This document shows, piece after piece, positions 1 to 6,948 of a stretch of DNA of 11,040 nt (positions are counted from its first letter, which is position 1; each line of letters opens with the position of its first letter). Position numbers and translations under genes: made by a program. The notes below the pieces were generated by a model, which saw only the letters and a program-made list of their open reading frames with translations, did no database searches and was not told the origin of the DNA. The stretch is from Kytococcus schroeteri (GTDB lineage Bacteria; Actinomycetota; Actinomycetes; Actinomycetales; Dermatophilaceae), in assembly GCF_002847825.1 (NCBI RefSeq), contig NZ_PKIZ01000032.1, positions 1 through 11,040 of the forward strand. Direction: 5' to 3'.

Positions 1-109
1 CCTCCGAGGGTCCGCCCTCGGCTTCCGCAACCTGACCCACTACGTCGCCCGATCCCTCCTCGAAGCCGGCGGCTTCAGACCACGACTACACCCTCAGATC
101 GGATGAGCC
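1..109 (+). mobile_element. ISL3-family insertion sequence, right end (partial)
   Basis: The window opens inside an insertion sequence. Its terminal repeat, read inward on the minus strand from 109, begins GGCTCATCCGATCTGAGGG and matches, with one mismatch in 24 bases, the sequence that begins at 10963. Ends starting GGCTC followed by TTC or a near variant are typical of the ISL3 family. The boundary at 109 is placed where the match with 10963 stops and where the reading frame of the disrupted hydrolase begins. The 8-bp target duplication expected for this family cannot be tested because the other end lies outside the window. Confidence 0.75.
2..106 (+). CDS. ISL3-family transposase, C-terminal fragment (5' end outside window)
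   Basis: About 34 codons are open from the window edge to a TGA at 104-106. The visible peptide contains ALGFRNLTHYVARSLLEAGG and ends RPRLHPQIG. The GFRN...HY motif followed by a run of Arg and Leu is characteristic of the C-terminus of ISL3-family DDE transposases as found in actinomycetes. The stop lies within the terminal inverted repeat, 3 nt before the inferred IS end, as is common for compact IS elements. The catalytic residues lie upstream, outside the window, so intactness cannot be judged. The family assignment is from recalled sequence similarity and was not checked by search. Confidence 0.7.
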   Translation, partial: LRGSALGFRNLTHYVARSLLEAGGFRPRLHPQIG

Positions 110-456
110 GAATTGGCCAGCAACGCGAACGGGCTGCCCGGGGTGAGCGTTCGTACGGCCTCGACGGTCCAGGCTGCCAGCTCGGGGAGACCACCGGCTG
201 CGGCCGGAAGGCTGGGGGTCTGCCCGAAGCCCGGCAGGTCGAGGTAGATCCGCTCGAGACCACCGGCGGCTTCGAGCGTCGGGTCGAGGGCGGCCAGGAG
301 GCGGTGGTCCACCCCGTTGCCGTGGAGGGCCACGACGGGCAGGCCAATGCCGCGGCGCACCACGTGCGGGGTGGGGGACACCGTCCTCAGCGGTTGTTCG
401 GGAACGTCCGGCGGGGGATTCGTCGGGCTGGCTGGGTGACGATTCGGTGGGATCAT
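110..456 (-). pseudogene. alpha/beta-hydrolase, truncated by ISL3 insertion
   Basis: The minus-strand frame from ATG at 456 encodes the N-terminal half of an alpha/beta-hydrolase. A strand ending LPVVALHGNG carries the oxyanion-hole HGNG motif, YLDLPGFGQTP is the usual turn after strand 4, and FALLANS is the start of the nucleophile elbow, normally G-x-S-x-G. The frame enters IS sequence right there: the serine codon is completed by the first base of the IS, and a stop follows at 94. The acid and histidine of the triad are missing, so the product should be inactive. The family start may be GTG at 378 rather than ATG at 456, since the first 26 residues are proline-rich and overlap the divergent GNAT start. 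Substrate is unknown. Confidence 0.72.
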
Positions 457-525
457 GCGGTTCTCGGGATGGGTTGGGTCGGGGGTGTTGCGGGCCGCGT
501 GAGGACTACTTGCCGACCGACGGAC
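436..525 (+). pseudogene. GNAT acetyltransferase, 5' part (split by IS3)
   Basis: A GTG at 436 opens a frame that runs up to the IS3 element at 526. If the IS and one copy of GGAC are removed, this frame joins directly to the GNAT frame at 1967, across the junction peptide CRPTDYPGHVDCLIY. The reconstructed protein is about 129 residues, a normal size for a small GNAT enzyme, and runs divergently from the hydrolase. The first 30 residues carry no recognisable motif on their own, so the call depends on the frame continuity and on the target duplication flanking the IS. Confidence 0.5.
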
Positions 526-553
526 TGAATCGCCCCGGGTTTCTTAGAGGCTC
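526..553. repeat. IS3 terminal inverted repeat (OrfB side)
   Basis: This 28-bp end matches the reverse complement of 1934-1961 at the first 17 positions and again at the last seven, GAGGCTC. The OrfB stop codon, TAA on the minus strand at 546-544, lies inside the repeat. Confidence 0.85.
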
Positions 554-773
554 GCAAGGACCGTGTTGGCGGGTGCCGTCACGGGGTGGTGCTGATGGTA
601 GGTGTTCTCCTTCTCGGCTGGTGGGACCATGCCGATCTCGCCGTGGAGTCGCTGGTGGTTGAACCAGTTGATGTACTCCGCGGTGGCGATCTCCAGGTCG
701 TCGATGCCTCGCCAGGGCCCGTGGTTGCGGACGAGCTCGGCCTTGAACAGCGAGTTGAACGCCTCGGCCAAGG

Positions 774-1918
<1,145 letters not shown>

Positions 1919-1933
1919 CCTTCCGTGGGATCA

Positions 1934-1961
1934 GAGCCTCCATCAAACCCGGGGCGATTCA
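1934..1961. repeat. IS3 terminal inverted repeat (OrfA side)
   Basis: Reverse complement partner of 526-553. It begins GAGCCTC and ends AAACCCGGGGCGATTCA. The OrfA start lies 16 bases inside it. Confidence 0.85.
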
Positions 1962-1962
1962 A

Positions 1963-2266
1963 GGACTATCCGGGCCACGTGGACTGCCTGATCTACCGCA
2001 AGGGTGGCGAGATAGTCGCCACGCTCAACCACTTCCCCGTTGCGATGGGGCCCGAGCGCGCGGGGGCCGTCAACGTCCTCGTGCTCCCGGCATTTCGTCG
2101 CCAAGGCATCGGCTCGGCCTTGTGGGAGGAGGCCCGACGACGGCGGGGCGTCAAGGCTGACGGGCAGAAGGCGACCCCGCTCGGAGAGAGGTTCCTGGCT
2201 GCTGAGGCTCAGGCGGACCAGGTGATCCCGTCAGCCTTCCGGGCCACCGCCCCCGATCAACCCTGA
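1963..2266 (+). pseudogene. GNAT acetyltransferase, 3' part (split by IS3)
   Basis: The plus-strand frame leaving the IS3 element encodes most of a GNAT N-acetyltransferase, which transfers acetyl from acetyl-CoA to an amine. Strands DCLIYRKGGEIVATLNHFPV form the central sheet. Motif A is VNVLVLPAFRRQGIGSALW, with R-R-Q-G-I-G as the acetyl-CoA pyrophosphate loop. The tail with Q-K-A-T-P-L-G-E-R-F fits the C-terminal strand of small GNATs. There is no start codon with an RBS on this side, and the N-terminus lies before the IS at 436-525. The substrate cannot be guessed. The TGA at 2264-2266 is followed by about 100 nt without a recognisable feature before the convergent restriction gene ends at 2368. 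Confidence 0.72.
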
Positions 2267-2367
2267 CCCCGGCTGCGCCCGGACGCCGAACGATCTCGGA
2301 GGCTGGCGCAGGGGCACCGACTTTCCGACGACTTCTGTCTTCGCGTCGTTGCTGGGACCGCTGCCGG

Positions 2368-3423
2368 TCAACCACCCGGAAGCCGGTTGACCCACTCCCG
2401 GAGCAGTACGGCGATGTCATCGGAGTCGAGGTTCTGCTCCTGCCGCTGGCGGGCTATCTGGCGCATGATGCGGTCGTGGAGTTCGCCCTTCTGAGCACCT
2501 TCCGCATACGCCTTGAAGAACGCCACCCAGTGCCGCGCTTCGATCCCTGCGACGCGGGCGCGCAGGGAGTCCTCCACGTAGTCATCCATGAGTCCTGACG
2601 CGCGGGCCACTCGCCCGAAGTTGCTCCCTCCGTCATGAGCGGCCACGTCGGCAGTCTTCGTCTTGGGAGCCGGGTACGGCTGCAAACCATCGGGAGAGCG
2701 GATGTCGTAGTAGTTGTCCGGGAGTTTCTTCGGCTTCTTCCCCTTGGCGACTGCCTCGACTGCCTTGCGCTCGTCGCTCTCGCGTCGCTCGGTCGTCCAG
2801 TAGTGATTCCGCATGTCGGCGGCATAGCGCGCCGACTCGACGTACGGCGCGTAGACCACCGGGTCGCCAGCCAGTACGTTGCTGAGGTGCCACGGGACGA
2901 CCACGAGGAGGTCGTGCACGTCGCAGGCGTCTCGGCTGACGGTGTACCGGAAGGAAGGCTCACCCTCCCGGCTGAGGAGGTACCAGCCCTTCAGTTCCAG
3001 GCCTAGCCCGACCGCCTCGCCTGCTGCCACGCGGGCCGGGCTCGACGTTGCGAGGCGCACGTCGGGGAACGTTTGCGCAGACCGTACGAAGGCGTACTCC
3101 TCCCACTCCTCGTCGGGGTCCCACACCGCTCGCAGGCGGTTCAGGGTCTGGACCACCTGAATCTCGATACTGCCGCCGAGCATGGAGTTCAGCGAGAAGA
3201 GGTCGCCTGCCTCCAGCCCCTCGATGAAGGTCCGCGACGCGAAGTGCGCCGGGAGCGCGGCCAGTGCGTCCCTGACGTTCTCGGCCAACTTCCCGCGCTT
3301 CGTCGTGGGGTCGGGATGCTCTCGTTCGGGACCAGGCACCTCCGGCACGCGTGCATCGGTGAGGCTGCGCTGGTCCTCTACCTCCTGCGCGATCTCCTCG
3401 GGAGTTCGATCATCCGTGGTCAC
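2368..3423 (-). CDS. Putative type II restriction endonuclease (PD-(D/E)XK)
   Basis: The 351-residue protein is encoded directly after a DNA methyltransferase and shares a 4-nt GTGA overlap with its stop (3420-3423), so it starts with GTG and is probably translationally coupled. The likely nuclease core is F-P-D-V at 119-122 (Asp 121), followed 21 residues later by E143-L144-K145 in GLGLELKGWYLL, the classic PD...ExK pattern of metal-dependent restriction enzymes. Next comes a hydrophobic strand, DLLVVVPWHLSN. A second half rich in charged and aromatic residues (HYWTTERRESDERK, KKPKKLPDNYYDI) would suit DNA recognition. I do not recognise the family or the target site. Function is inferred from the motif plus the neighbouring methyltransferase; a nicking or non-cutting partner protein is the main alternative. 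Confidence 0.72.
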   Translation of the reverse strand: MTTDDRTPEEIAQEVEDQRSLTDARVPEVPGPEREHPDPTTKRGKLAENVRDALAALPAHFASRTFIEGLEAGDLFSLNSMLGGSIEIQVVQTLNRLRAVWDPDEEWEEYAFVRSAQTFPDVRLATSSPARVAAGEAVGLGLELKGWYLLSREGEPSFRYTVSRDACDVHDLLVVVPWHLSNVLAGDPVVYAPYVESARYAADMRNHYWTTERRESDERKAVEAVAKGKKPKKLPDNYYDIRSPDGLQPYPAPKTKTADVAAHDGGSNFGRVARASGLMDDYVEDSLRARVAGIEARHWVAFFKAYAEGAQKGELHDRIMRQIARQRQEQNLDSDDIAVLLREWVNRLPGG

Positions 3424-4571
3424 CCGTCCACCCCCATCGCCTCGGTCTCCGCGCCCACCTCACGGTTCGTGGCAGCGTCCTGGAGCCGCTCTCGCGCGAT
3501 CTGGGCGAAGTGCGAGTCCTTCTCGGCCACGAACGCCCGCCGACCCAGGGCGACGGCAGCAACGGACGCCGAGGCCAGTCCGCCGAACGGCTCCCACACC
3601 ACGTCCCCCTGGCGGGTAGTGGCATGGACCAGCCGCTCCATGAACTCCAGCGGCTTCTGGTTCAGGTGGGTTGCCGAGGCGCGCGTCGGTTTGTAGGTAC
3701 GCGGCGCCGAGCGGCGCAGCGAGCCCTTCAGCCGTTCGCTGTCGTGCAACGGTGGGCGGGTCCAGACGTTGGTCAGCCCGTGGGTGTGCGTCCACGGGTA
3801 GCGCATGCGGTCCCACTCCTCGGCAGTCACGGACCGCTGTCCGTCGAGGGAGAAGTAGGGCCTGCCGGACTCGAAACCGTGCTCGTTGCAGTACGCCGCC
3901 ATGCGGGCCACCATCGGCCCCGGAGGGAAGTACCAGAGCCAGTCCCTGGTGAGGTACTTGCGCGTAGCGGCGTTCCGCACCCCGCAAGCCTCGTTCGACA
4001 GGTAGAGGGGCAGTCCCGAACGCTGCCACTCGTGGCGCAGCCACTCCTGGACGCCCAGCAGGCCATCCTCCGTGGGCACCTCGAACCGACGCTGGTAGAG
4101 GATGCACACCTCGGTCACGACGGGGAACTGGCGGATGGTCTTGCCGTTCACGTTCCCGGCGATGTGGGACAGCCCCTTGTCCCAGATGATCGTCTGTACG
4201 TAGTCCCACCCCTGACGATCCAGTTCGGCGTGCACGGTCGCCCACCCGACCTCGGTCCCCCAGAACCACAGCGTCGTCCCTGGGGTGGACGCACGGGTCC
4301 ACGCCTCGATGTGGTCGCGGTACCAGTCCACGAGGTCGGTGGAGTCCACGGTGTCACCGTGAAAGCCGCGCACCCCGTACGCTCCATCGCTGATGATGGT
4401 TGTGGGAGTGGGCCAGGTCTCGTAGACCTCGCTCACGTCGCCGAGGTGGAGGTCGAAGGCGTCGGAGGCAGGCGCTACGTCACCCGGTCCTACTGCGTCG
4501 GGCGGGTCCTCCACCAGCGCTAACGCACCGTGAGTCGTCGTGCGTCGTGACCCGCGTGGCGCTGATGGCAT
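3420..4571 (-). CDS. DNA (N4-cytosine/N6-adenine) methyltransferase, type II R-M
   Basis: This 383-residue protein methylates an exocyclic amino group in DNA, probably to protect the host from the adjacent restriction enzyme. The motif order is that of the beta class: motif IV first, as II-SDGAYG at 59-66; HLNQKPLEFMERLV at 302-315, motif X; then VWEPFGGLAS at 325-334, the SAM-binding motif I; and FVAEKD at 347-352, motif II. Motif IV is unusual, SDGAY instead of S/D/N-P-P-Y. Between IV and X lies a long target-recognition region of some 230 residues. The start is the ATG at 4571, with AAGGAGG about 7 nt upstream on the minus strand. It overlaps the restriction gene by 4 nt. Recognition sequence and base are unknown. 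Confidence 0.88.
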   Translation of the reverse strand: MPSAPRGSRRTTTHGALALVEDPPDAVGPGDVAPASDAFDLHLGDVSEVYETWPTPTTIISDGAYGVRGFHGDTVDSTDLVDWYRDHIEAWTRASTPGTTLWFWGTEVGWATVHAELDRQGWDYVQTIIWDKGLSHIAGNVNGKTIRQFPVVTEVCILYQRRFEVPTEDGLLGVQEWLRHEWQRSGLPLYLSNEACGVRNAATRKYLTRDWLWYFPPGPMVARMAAYCNEHGFESGRPYFSLDGQRSVTAEEWDRMRYPWTHTHGLTNVWTRPPLHDSERLKGSLRRSAPRTYKPTRASATHLNQKPLEFMERLVHATTRQGDVVWEPFGGLASASVAAVALGRRAFVAEKDSHFAQIARERLQDAATNREVGAETEAMGVDG

Positions 4572-4719
4572 GCCTGAAATCCTCCTTGATACTGTCTTCT
4601 TTGGCGTCAGTCTATGGTCGTGACGAGTCGGCCTCGGGCAGGGCGCGCGGACGATTCACGTACTAAGGCACGGCACAGGCTCACCTTGCGCGCACGGGGG
4701 CACCACTTTGGTCAGCGGC

Positions 4720-4902
4720 TCACCTTCGGAGCACCCCGGCCCGCCGAGGCACTCCCGCGCGGTCGAGCACATTGCGCACCGCTCCATGCGTGCGGTCGGT
4801 TATTTCGGCCAGTTCGCGGAGACTGCGGCCCGCCTGGTACACGCGCACGATGAAGTCTCGGACGGCGGGGTCGATCCTGTGGCCGGAGAAAGCCGTCCCC
4901 AC
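4720..4902 (-). CDS. Small helix-turn-helix protein (possible detached recombinase tail)
   Basis: The 60-residue product starts with GTG at 4902. Its core, VYQAGRSLRELAEITDRTHG plus AVRNVLDRAGV, is a compact tri-helical HTH of the kind found at the C-terminus of resolvases and invertases (G-x-S-x-x-x-L-A then V-x-x-V-L) and also in stand-alone actinomycete HTH proteins. It begins 16 nt after the stop of the serine recombinase, which lacks exactly such a domain, but in a different frame. The start has only GGAG 3 nt away, a poor ribosome site. It may be a separate DNA-binding partner, a small regulator of the R-M genes downstream, or the frameshifted tail of the recombinase. The sequence does not decide among these. 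Confidence 0.6.
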   Translation of the reverse strand: MGTAFSGHRIDPAVRDFIVRVYQAGRSLRELAEITDRTHGAVRNVLDRAGVPRRAGVLRR

Positions 4903-4918
4903 GAACTCCGGGGCAGTG

Positions 4919-5329
4919 TCATGACTGCTGGGCCTGCCGCTCGCGGATCAGGGAGCGCTCGAACTCTGCCACCGCTCCCAGCACGCCGAGCAGCAGGCGG
5001 TTCATGGAGGAGGCGCCTCCAGGCTCGAAGGTCTGCCCCTCTTTGAGGAACCTCACGCTCACGCCTCGTGCCGTCAGCCCGTCAACGAGACCGTAGAGGT
5101 CGGGCACCGACCGGGCGAGCCGGTCCATCGAGGTAACCGCGATCTCGTCCCCCTCCCGCACGTGCGCGAGCAGGGCGTCCAGACCAGGGCGGTTGGTGCT
5201 GCCGCCCGAGCAGCGGTCCTCGAACCAGCGGTCCGGCTCGCCCACGGCATCGCGGATCGCGGCCTGCTGCCGGTCGAGGTGCTGATCCTCACTGCTGACG
5301 CGGACATACGCCACTGCCTGCCCTGCCAT
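4919..5329 (-). CDS. Serine recombinase (resolvase/invertase), catalytic domain only
   Basis: The 136-residue protein has the complete N-terminal resolvase fold. YVRVSSEDQ carries the catalytic Ser at residue 12, with arginines at 10, 70 and 73 (the latter two in DRLARS). EDRCSGGSTNRPGLDALL is the conserved loop, and AEFERSLIRERQ is the start of the long dimerisation helix E. It stops after QAQQS, whereas gamma-delta-type resolvases continue about 45 residues into an HTH domain. A good ribosome site, AGGAAGG 7 nt before the ATG, marks the start. Alone it should lack sequence-specific DNA binding; the HTH ORF 16 nt downstream could supply it. Such enzymes act on res or inversion sites, none of which I could identify here. 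Confidence 0.85.
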   Translation of the reverse strand: MAGQAVAYVRVSSEDQHLDRQQAAIRDAVGEPDRWFEDRCSGGSTNRPGLDALLAHVREGDEIAVTSMDRLARSVPDLYGLVDGLTARGVSVRFLKEGQTFEPGGASSMNRLLLGVLGAVAEFERSLIRERQAQQS

Positions 5330-5456
5330 CTCTAGACCTTCCTGACGTTGTGACTGACTAACCGGATCGGGACCCTATTCGGCGGTCCGTCGTGCCACCT
5401 GGCGCTCACCGCTTGGGTACTCCCCATCCGGGCACGTGGGTTGAGGGGCACCATGC

Positions 5457-6059
5457 CTAACCGGCCCGCAGCCCGAGCGCGTCGTCCATTTCGTCCGCCG
5501 CCACCGTCCTCGCCCCATCCAGCCCCTCCCCGAGGTGGTCGGCCCCGTCGAGCACCGCTCCAGCAGCCCCCTCGGCAGCCTGCTCGGCTCGCTTCCGCAG
5601 TGCCGCCCGTGCCAGTGTGCGCTGCCCCTCTGTCCCGCCTCTGATCCACTCCTCCAGTGCCGTGCGGGGCGTGCGGGGGTTCTTGGCCAGCGCCCGCGCG
5701 ATGCTCAGATCGCGCCTACGGTCCAGTTCCCCGGCCATCGCCACCAGCGCCTCGGGCGGCGTGCTGGGGTGCTTGGCGACGGCCAGCCTCACAGACTGGT
5801 CCTCATCGCCGCTCAGGTCATGGAGCGTATCGGCAGAGCACGCTGGGTTGCTGGCGAGCGCGGCCCTCACCCGACTTTTCTCGTCCCCGGCCAGCACCGC
5901 TTCCACTTCCTCGGTGAGCGGCCCTCGGGCGGCGGCTGTCCTCACGGTGGGCGAGGGGTCATACACGGCCTCCGGGTACTCGTCGGCCATGACTGCCCGC
6001 TCGGCCACGCTTGCGGCGTAGGTCTCATCGACCTCGCCTTCGTGGCCTCGCTCGCGCAT
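5457..6059 (-). CDS. LRV/HEAT-like repeat protein of unknown function
   Basis: The 200-residue protein contains about four tandem helical repeats of roughly 26 residues: residues 33-58 (DPSPTVRTAAARGPLTEEVE), 59-84 (DEKSRVRAALASNP...), 85-110 (DEDQSVRLAVAKHPSTPPEA) and 111-138. Each has D-x-x-x-x-V-R-x-A-x-A-x-N/H-P followed by a Leu-rich helix. This matches the leucine-rich repeat variant (LRV) pattern, usually a protein-binding solenoid. After residue 150 comes an Ala-rich, acidic helical tail. There is no signal peptide or membrane segment, so it is probably cytoplasmic. It is divergent from the RHH/AAA genes and shares their AT-rich control region, hinting at joint regulation. It ends 127 nt before the recombinase start, and that gap shows no gene. 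Confidence 0.78.
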   Translation of the reverse strand: MRERGHEGEVDETYAASVAERAVMADEYPEAVYDPSPTVRTAAARGPLTEEVEAVLAGDEKSRVRAALASNPACSADTLHDLSGDEDQSVRLAVAKHPSTPPEALVAMAGELDRRRDLSIARALAKNPRTPRTALEEWIRGGTEGQRTLARAALRKRAEQAAEGAAGAVLDGADHLGEGLDGARTVAADEMDDALGLRAG

Positions 6060-6162
6060 GCGCTTCTCTGGCGCTGGGCTCGACGGGCCTCGGGATCGCC
6101 GCAGGAACAGCGGCGGGCGCCTCCGTGCTGGTGGTCACGGTACATAGTCAACCTCGCAGGCA

Positions 6163-6209
6163 AATCAAATTGCATCTTGATTCTACGCCCATCGAGCGGC
6201 ATAATCAAG
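6163..6209. promoter_or_regulatory. Candidate operator: AATCAA/TTGATT half-sites
   Basis: Three copies of one hexamer stand out in an AT-rich patch of very GC-rich DNA: AATCAA at 6163-6168, CTTGATT at 6176-6182 and AATCAAG at 6203-6209. The first pair forms an inverted repeat with an 8-nt gap, the second a 7-bp inverted repeat with a 20-nt gap. They cover the -35 box and the bases just after the -10 box of the rightward promoter. The gene that starts three bases later encodes a ribbon-helix-helix-like protein, so autorepression is a natural inference. Confidence 0.5.
6177..6205 (+). promoter_or_regulatory. Sigma70-type promoter, probably leaderless
   Basis: TTGATT at 6177-6182 and CATAAT at 6200-6205 are separated by exactly 17 bp, an excellent housekeeping promoter. 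Only 6 nt separate the -10 box from the ATG at 6212, so transcription should start at or next to the A of the start codon. No ribosome site precedes this ATG, which fits a leaderless mRNA, a common form in actinomycetes. Confidence 0.7.
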
Positions 6210-6211
6210 AC

Positions 6212-6514
6212 ATGACTCGAAAAGGTGAGACCATCCCCGATCCCCGGGCGCATGAGCGCATGGAGCACCTGGGCATGGCGCTCTACCCCGCCGACGCTCA
6301 GGCTTTCGCGACGCTGGTGGAGGAGTCAGGACTCACCCGCTCGGGGTGGGTGCGGGGGGCGATCCGGGCGGCGATGGCCTCTCCGGAGATCGCCCAGGCC
6401 ATCGCAGAGGCGGGGGATCGGACGGGCCACGGGGGGCGACGGCCAGGGGCGGGACGGCCACGGCGTGTGTCAGAGCAGGGTGAGAGCGTGGACCATCAGG
6501 AGGAGAAGCCATGA
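6212..6514 (+). CDS. Ribbon-helix-helix-like small DNA-binding regulator
   Basis: The 100-residue protein has a short strand, LGMALYPADAQ (20-30), followed by two helices, AFATLVEESG and LTRSGWVRGAIRAAM, the pattern of CopG/Arc-type RHH repressors. A basic Gly/Arg/Pro tail follows, GGRRPGAGRPRR, with a GRP core like an AT-hook. The ATG at 6212 was chosen because a strong promoter ends 6 nt before it and the reading frame upstream is not conserved-looking; the frame itself stays open further 5'. The stop overlaps the next start by 4 nt (ATGA at 6511-6514), so it is the first gene of an operon. It probably binds the AATCAA half-sites around its own promoter. DNA binding is inferred from fold pattern only. 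Confidence 0.7.
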   Translation: MTRKGETIPDPRAHERMEHLGMALYPADAQAFATLVEESGLTRSGWVRGAIRAAMASPEIAQAIAEAGDRTGHGGRRPGAGRPRRVSEQGESVDHQEEKP

Positions 6515-6948
6515 GGAAGATCAGCAAGACGGCGCTGTGGGGCGCGGTGATCGGCTTCGTGCTTGTCACGGTGTTTGCCGTGGGCGAGATGCTGGGCGAT
6601 GCCTCGCGCGAGCAGGTGCCGCTCCCCGTGACCTTGATACTGGCGATGGCCATGGGTGGCCTGCTCATCGGGGCGCCTGTCGGGGCGATCCTCGGTGGCT
6701 TTGTGGGTTGGATCAGGGGGCGGTCGGAAGGGGGTTCCCCTACCCCTGTTGACTGCGCGCACACCTCCGTGCCGCCCGTCTCCTACAGCCCACCTACTCA
6801 GCGGCCCCAGCCGGCTCCCCGCCTGCGCCGGCTCCCGAGGTTGCGCCCGCCGAGAGGATCGACCCCAACCCCCAGCCCGCGCCCAGCGCGGCGCCCGAGC
6901 GCCCCAGGCTGGACCGCGACGCCGCGATCCGATCTGCCAACGCGATGA
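6511..6948 (+). CDS. Two-TM membrane protein; probable N-terminal part of split AAA ATPase
   Basis: A strong ribosome site, AGGAGGAGAAG, precedes the ATG at 6511, which overlaps the regulator stop. Residues 7-26 and 41-67 form two hydrophobic helices (GAVIGFVLVTVFAVG and LILAMAMGG...GAILGGFVGWI), followed by a positive RGRSE stretch, so the C-terminal part should be cytosolic. Up to about codon 70-95 this frame has coding-like third positions; after about 6790 it turns into Arg/Pro-rich sequence with poor third-position GC, while the neighbouring frame (the AAA frame) has almost all G or C there. I therefore think residues after about 90 are not native and the TM region belongs to the ATPase that follows. 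The nominal stop overlaps the AAA ATG by 4 nt, so a coupled two-gene arrangement is the alternative. Confidence 0.65.
   Translation: MRKISKTALWGAVIGFVLVTVFAVGEMLGDASREQVPLPVTLILAMAMGGLLIGAPVGAILGGFVGWIRGRSEGGSPTPVDCAHTSVPPVSYSPPTQRPQPAPRLRRLPRLRPPRGSTPTPSPRPARRPSAPGWTATPRSDLPTR

Noticed and set aside
103..528. Long plus-strand frame opposite the hydrolase
   Set aside because: It is antisense to a recognisable alpha/beta-hydrolase and enters the IS; only its last 90 bases (from GTG 436) are retained as the GNAT 5' part.
2328..2349. ACGAC...GTCGT hairpin between the GNAT and restriction genes as a bidirectional terminator
   Set aside because: Only a 5-bp stem with a 12-nt loop and no T tract on either side; too weak to annotate.
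3460..4523. Two long frames (280 and 337 codons) overlapping the methyltransferase
   Set aside because: Neither has motifs, while the methyltransferase frame contains motifs IV, X, I and II.
4572..4615. Minus-strand promoter TAGACT-17-TATCAA for the R-M genes
   Set aside because: The -10 candidate abuts the ribosome binding site, leaving no room for a leader; probably chance.
5535..6215. 226-codon plus-strand frame over the LRV gene
   Set aside because: It is antisense to a protein with clear tandem repeats and has no recognisable domain.
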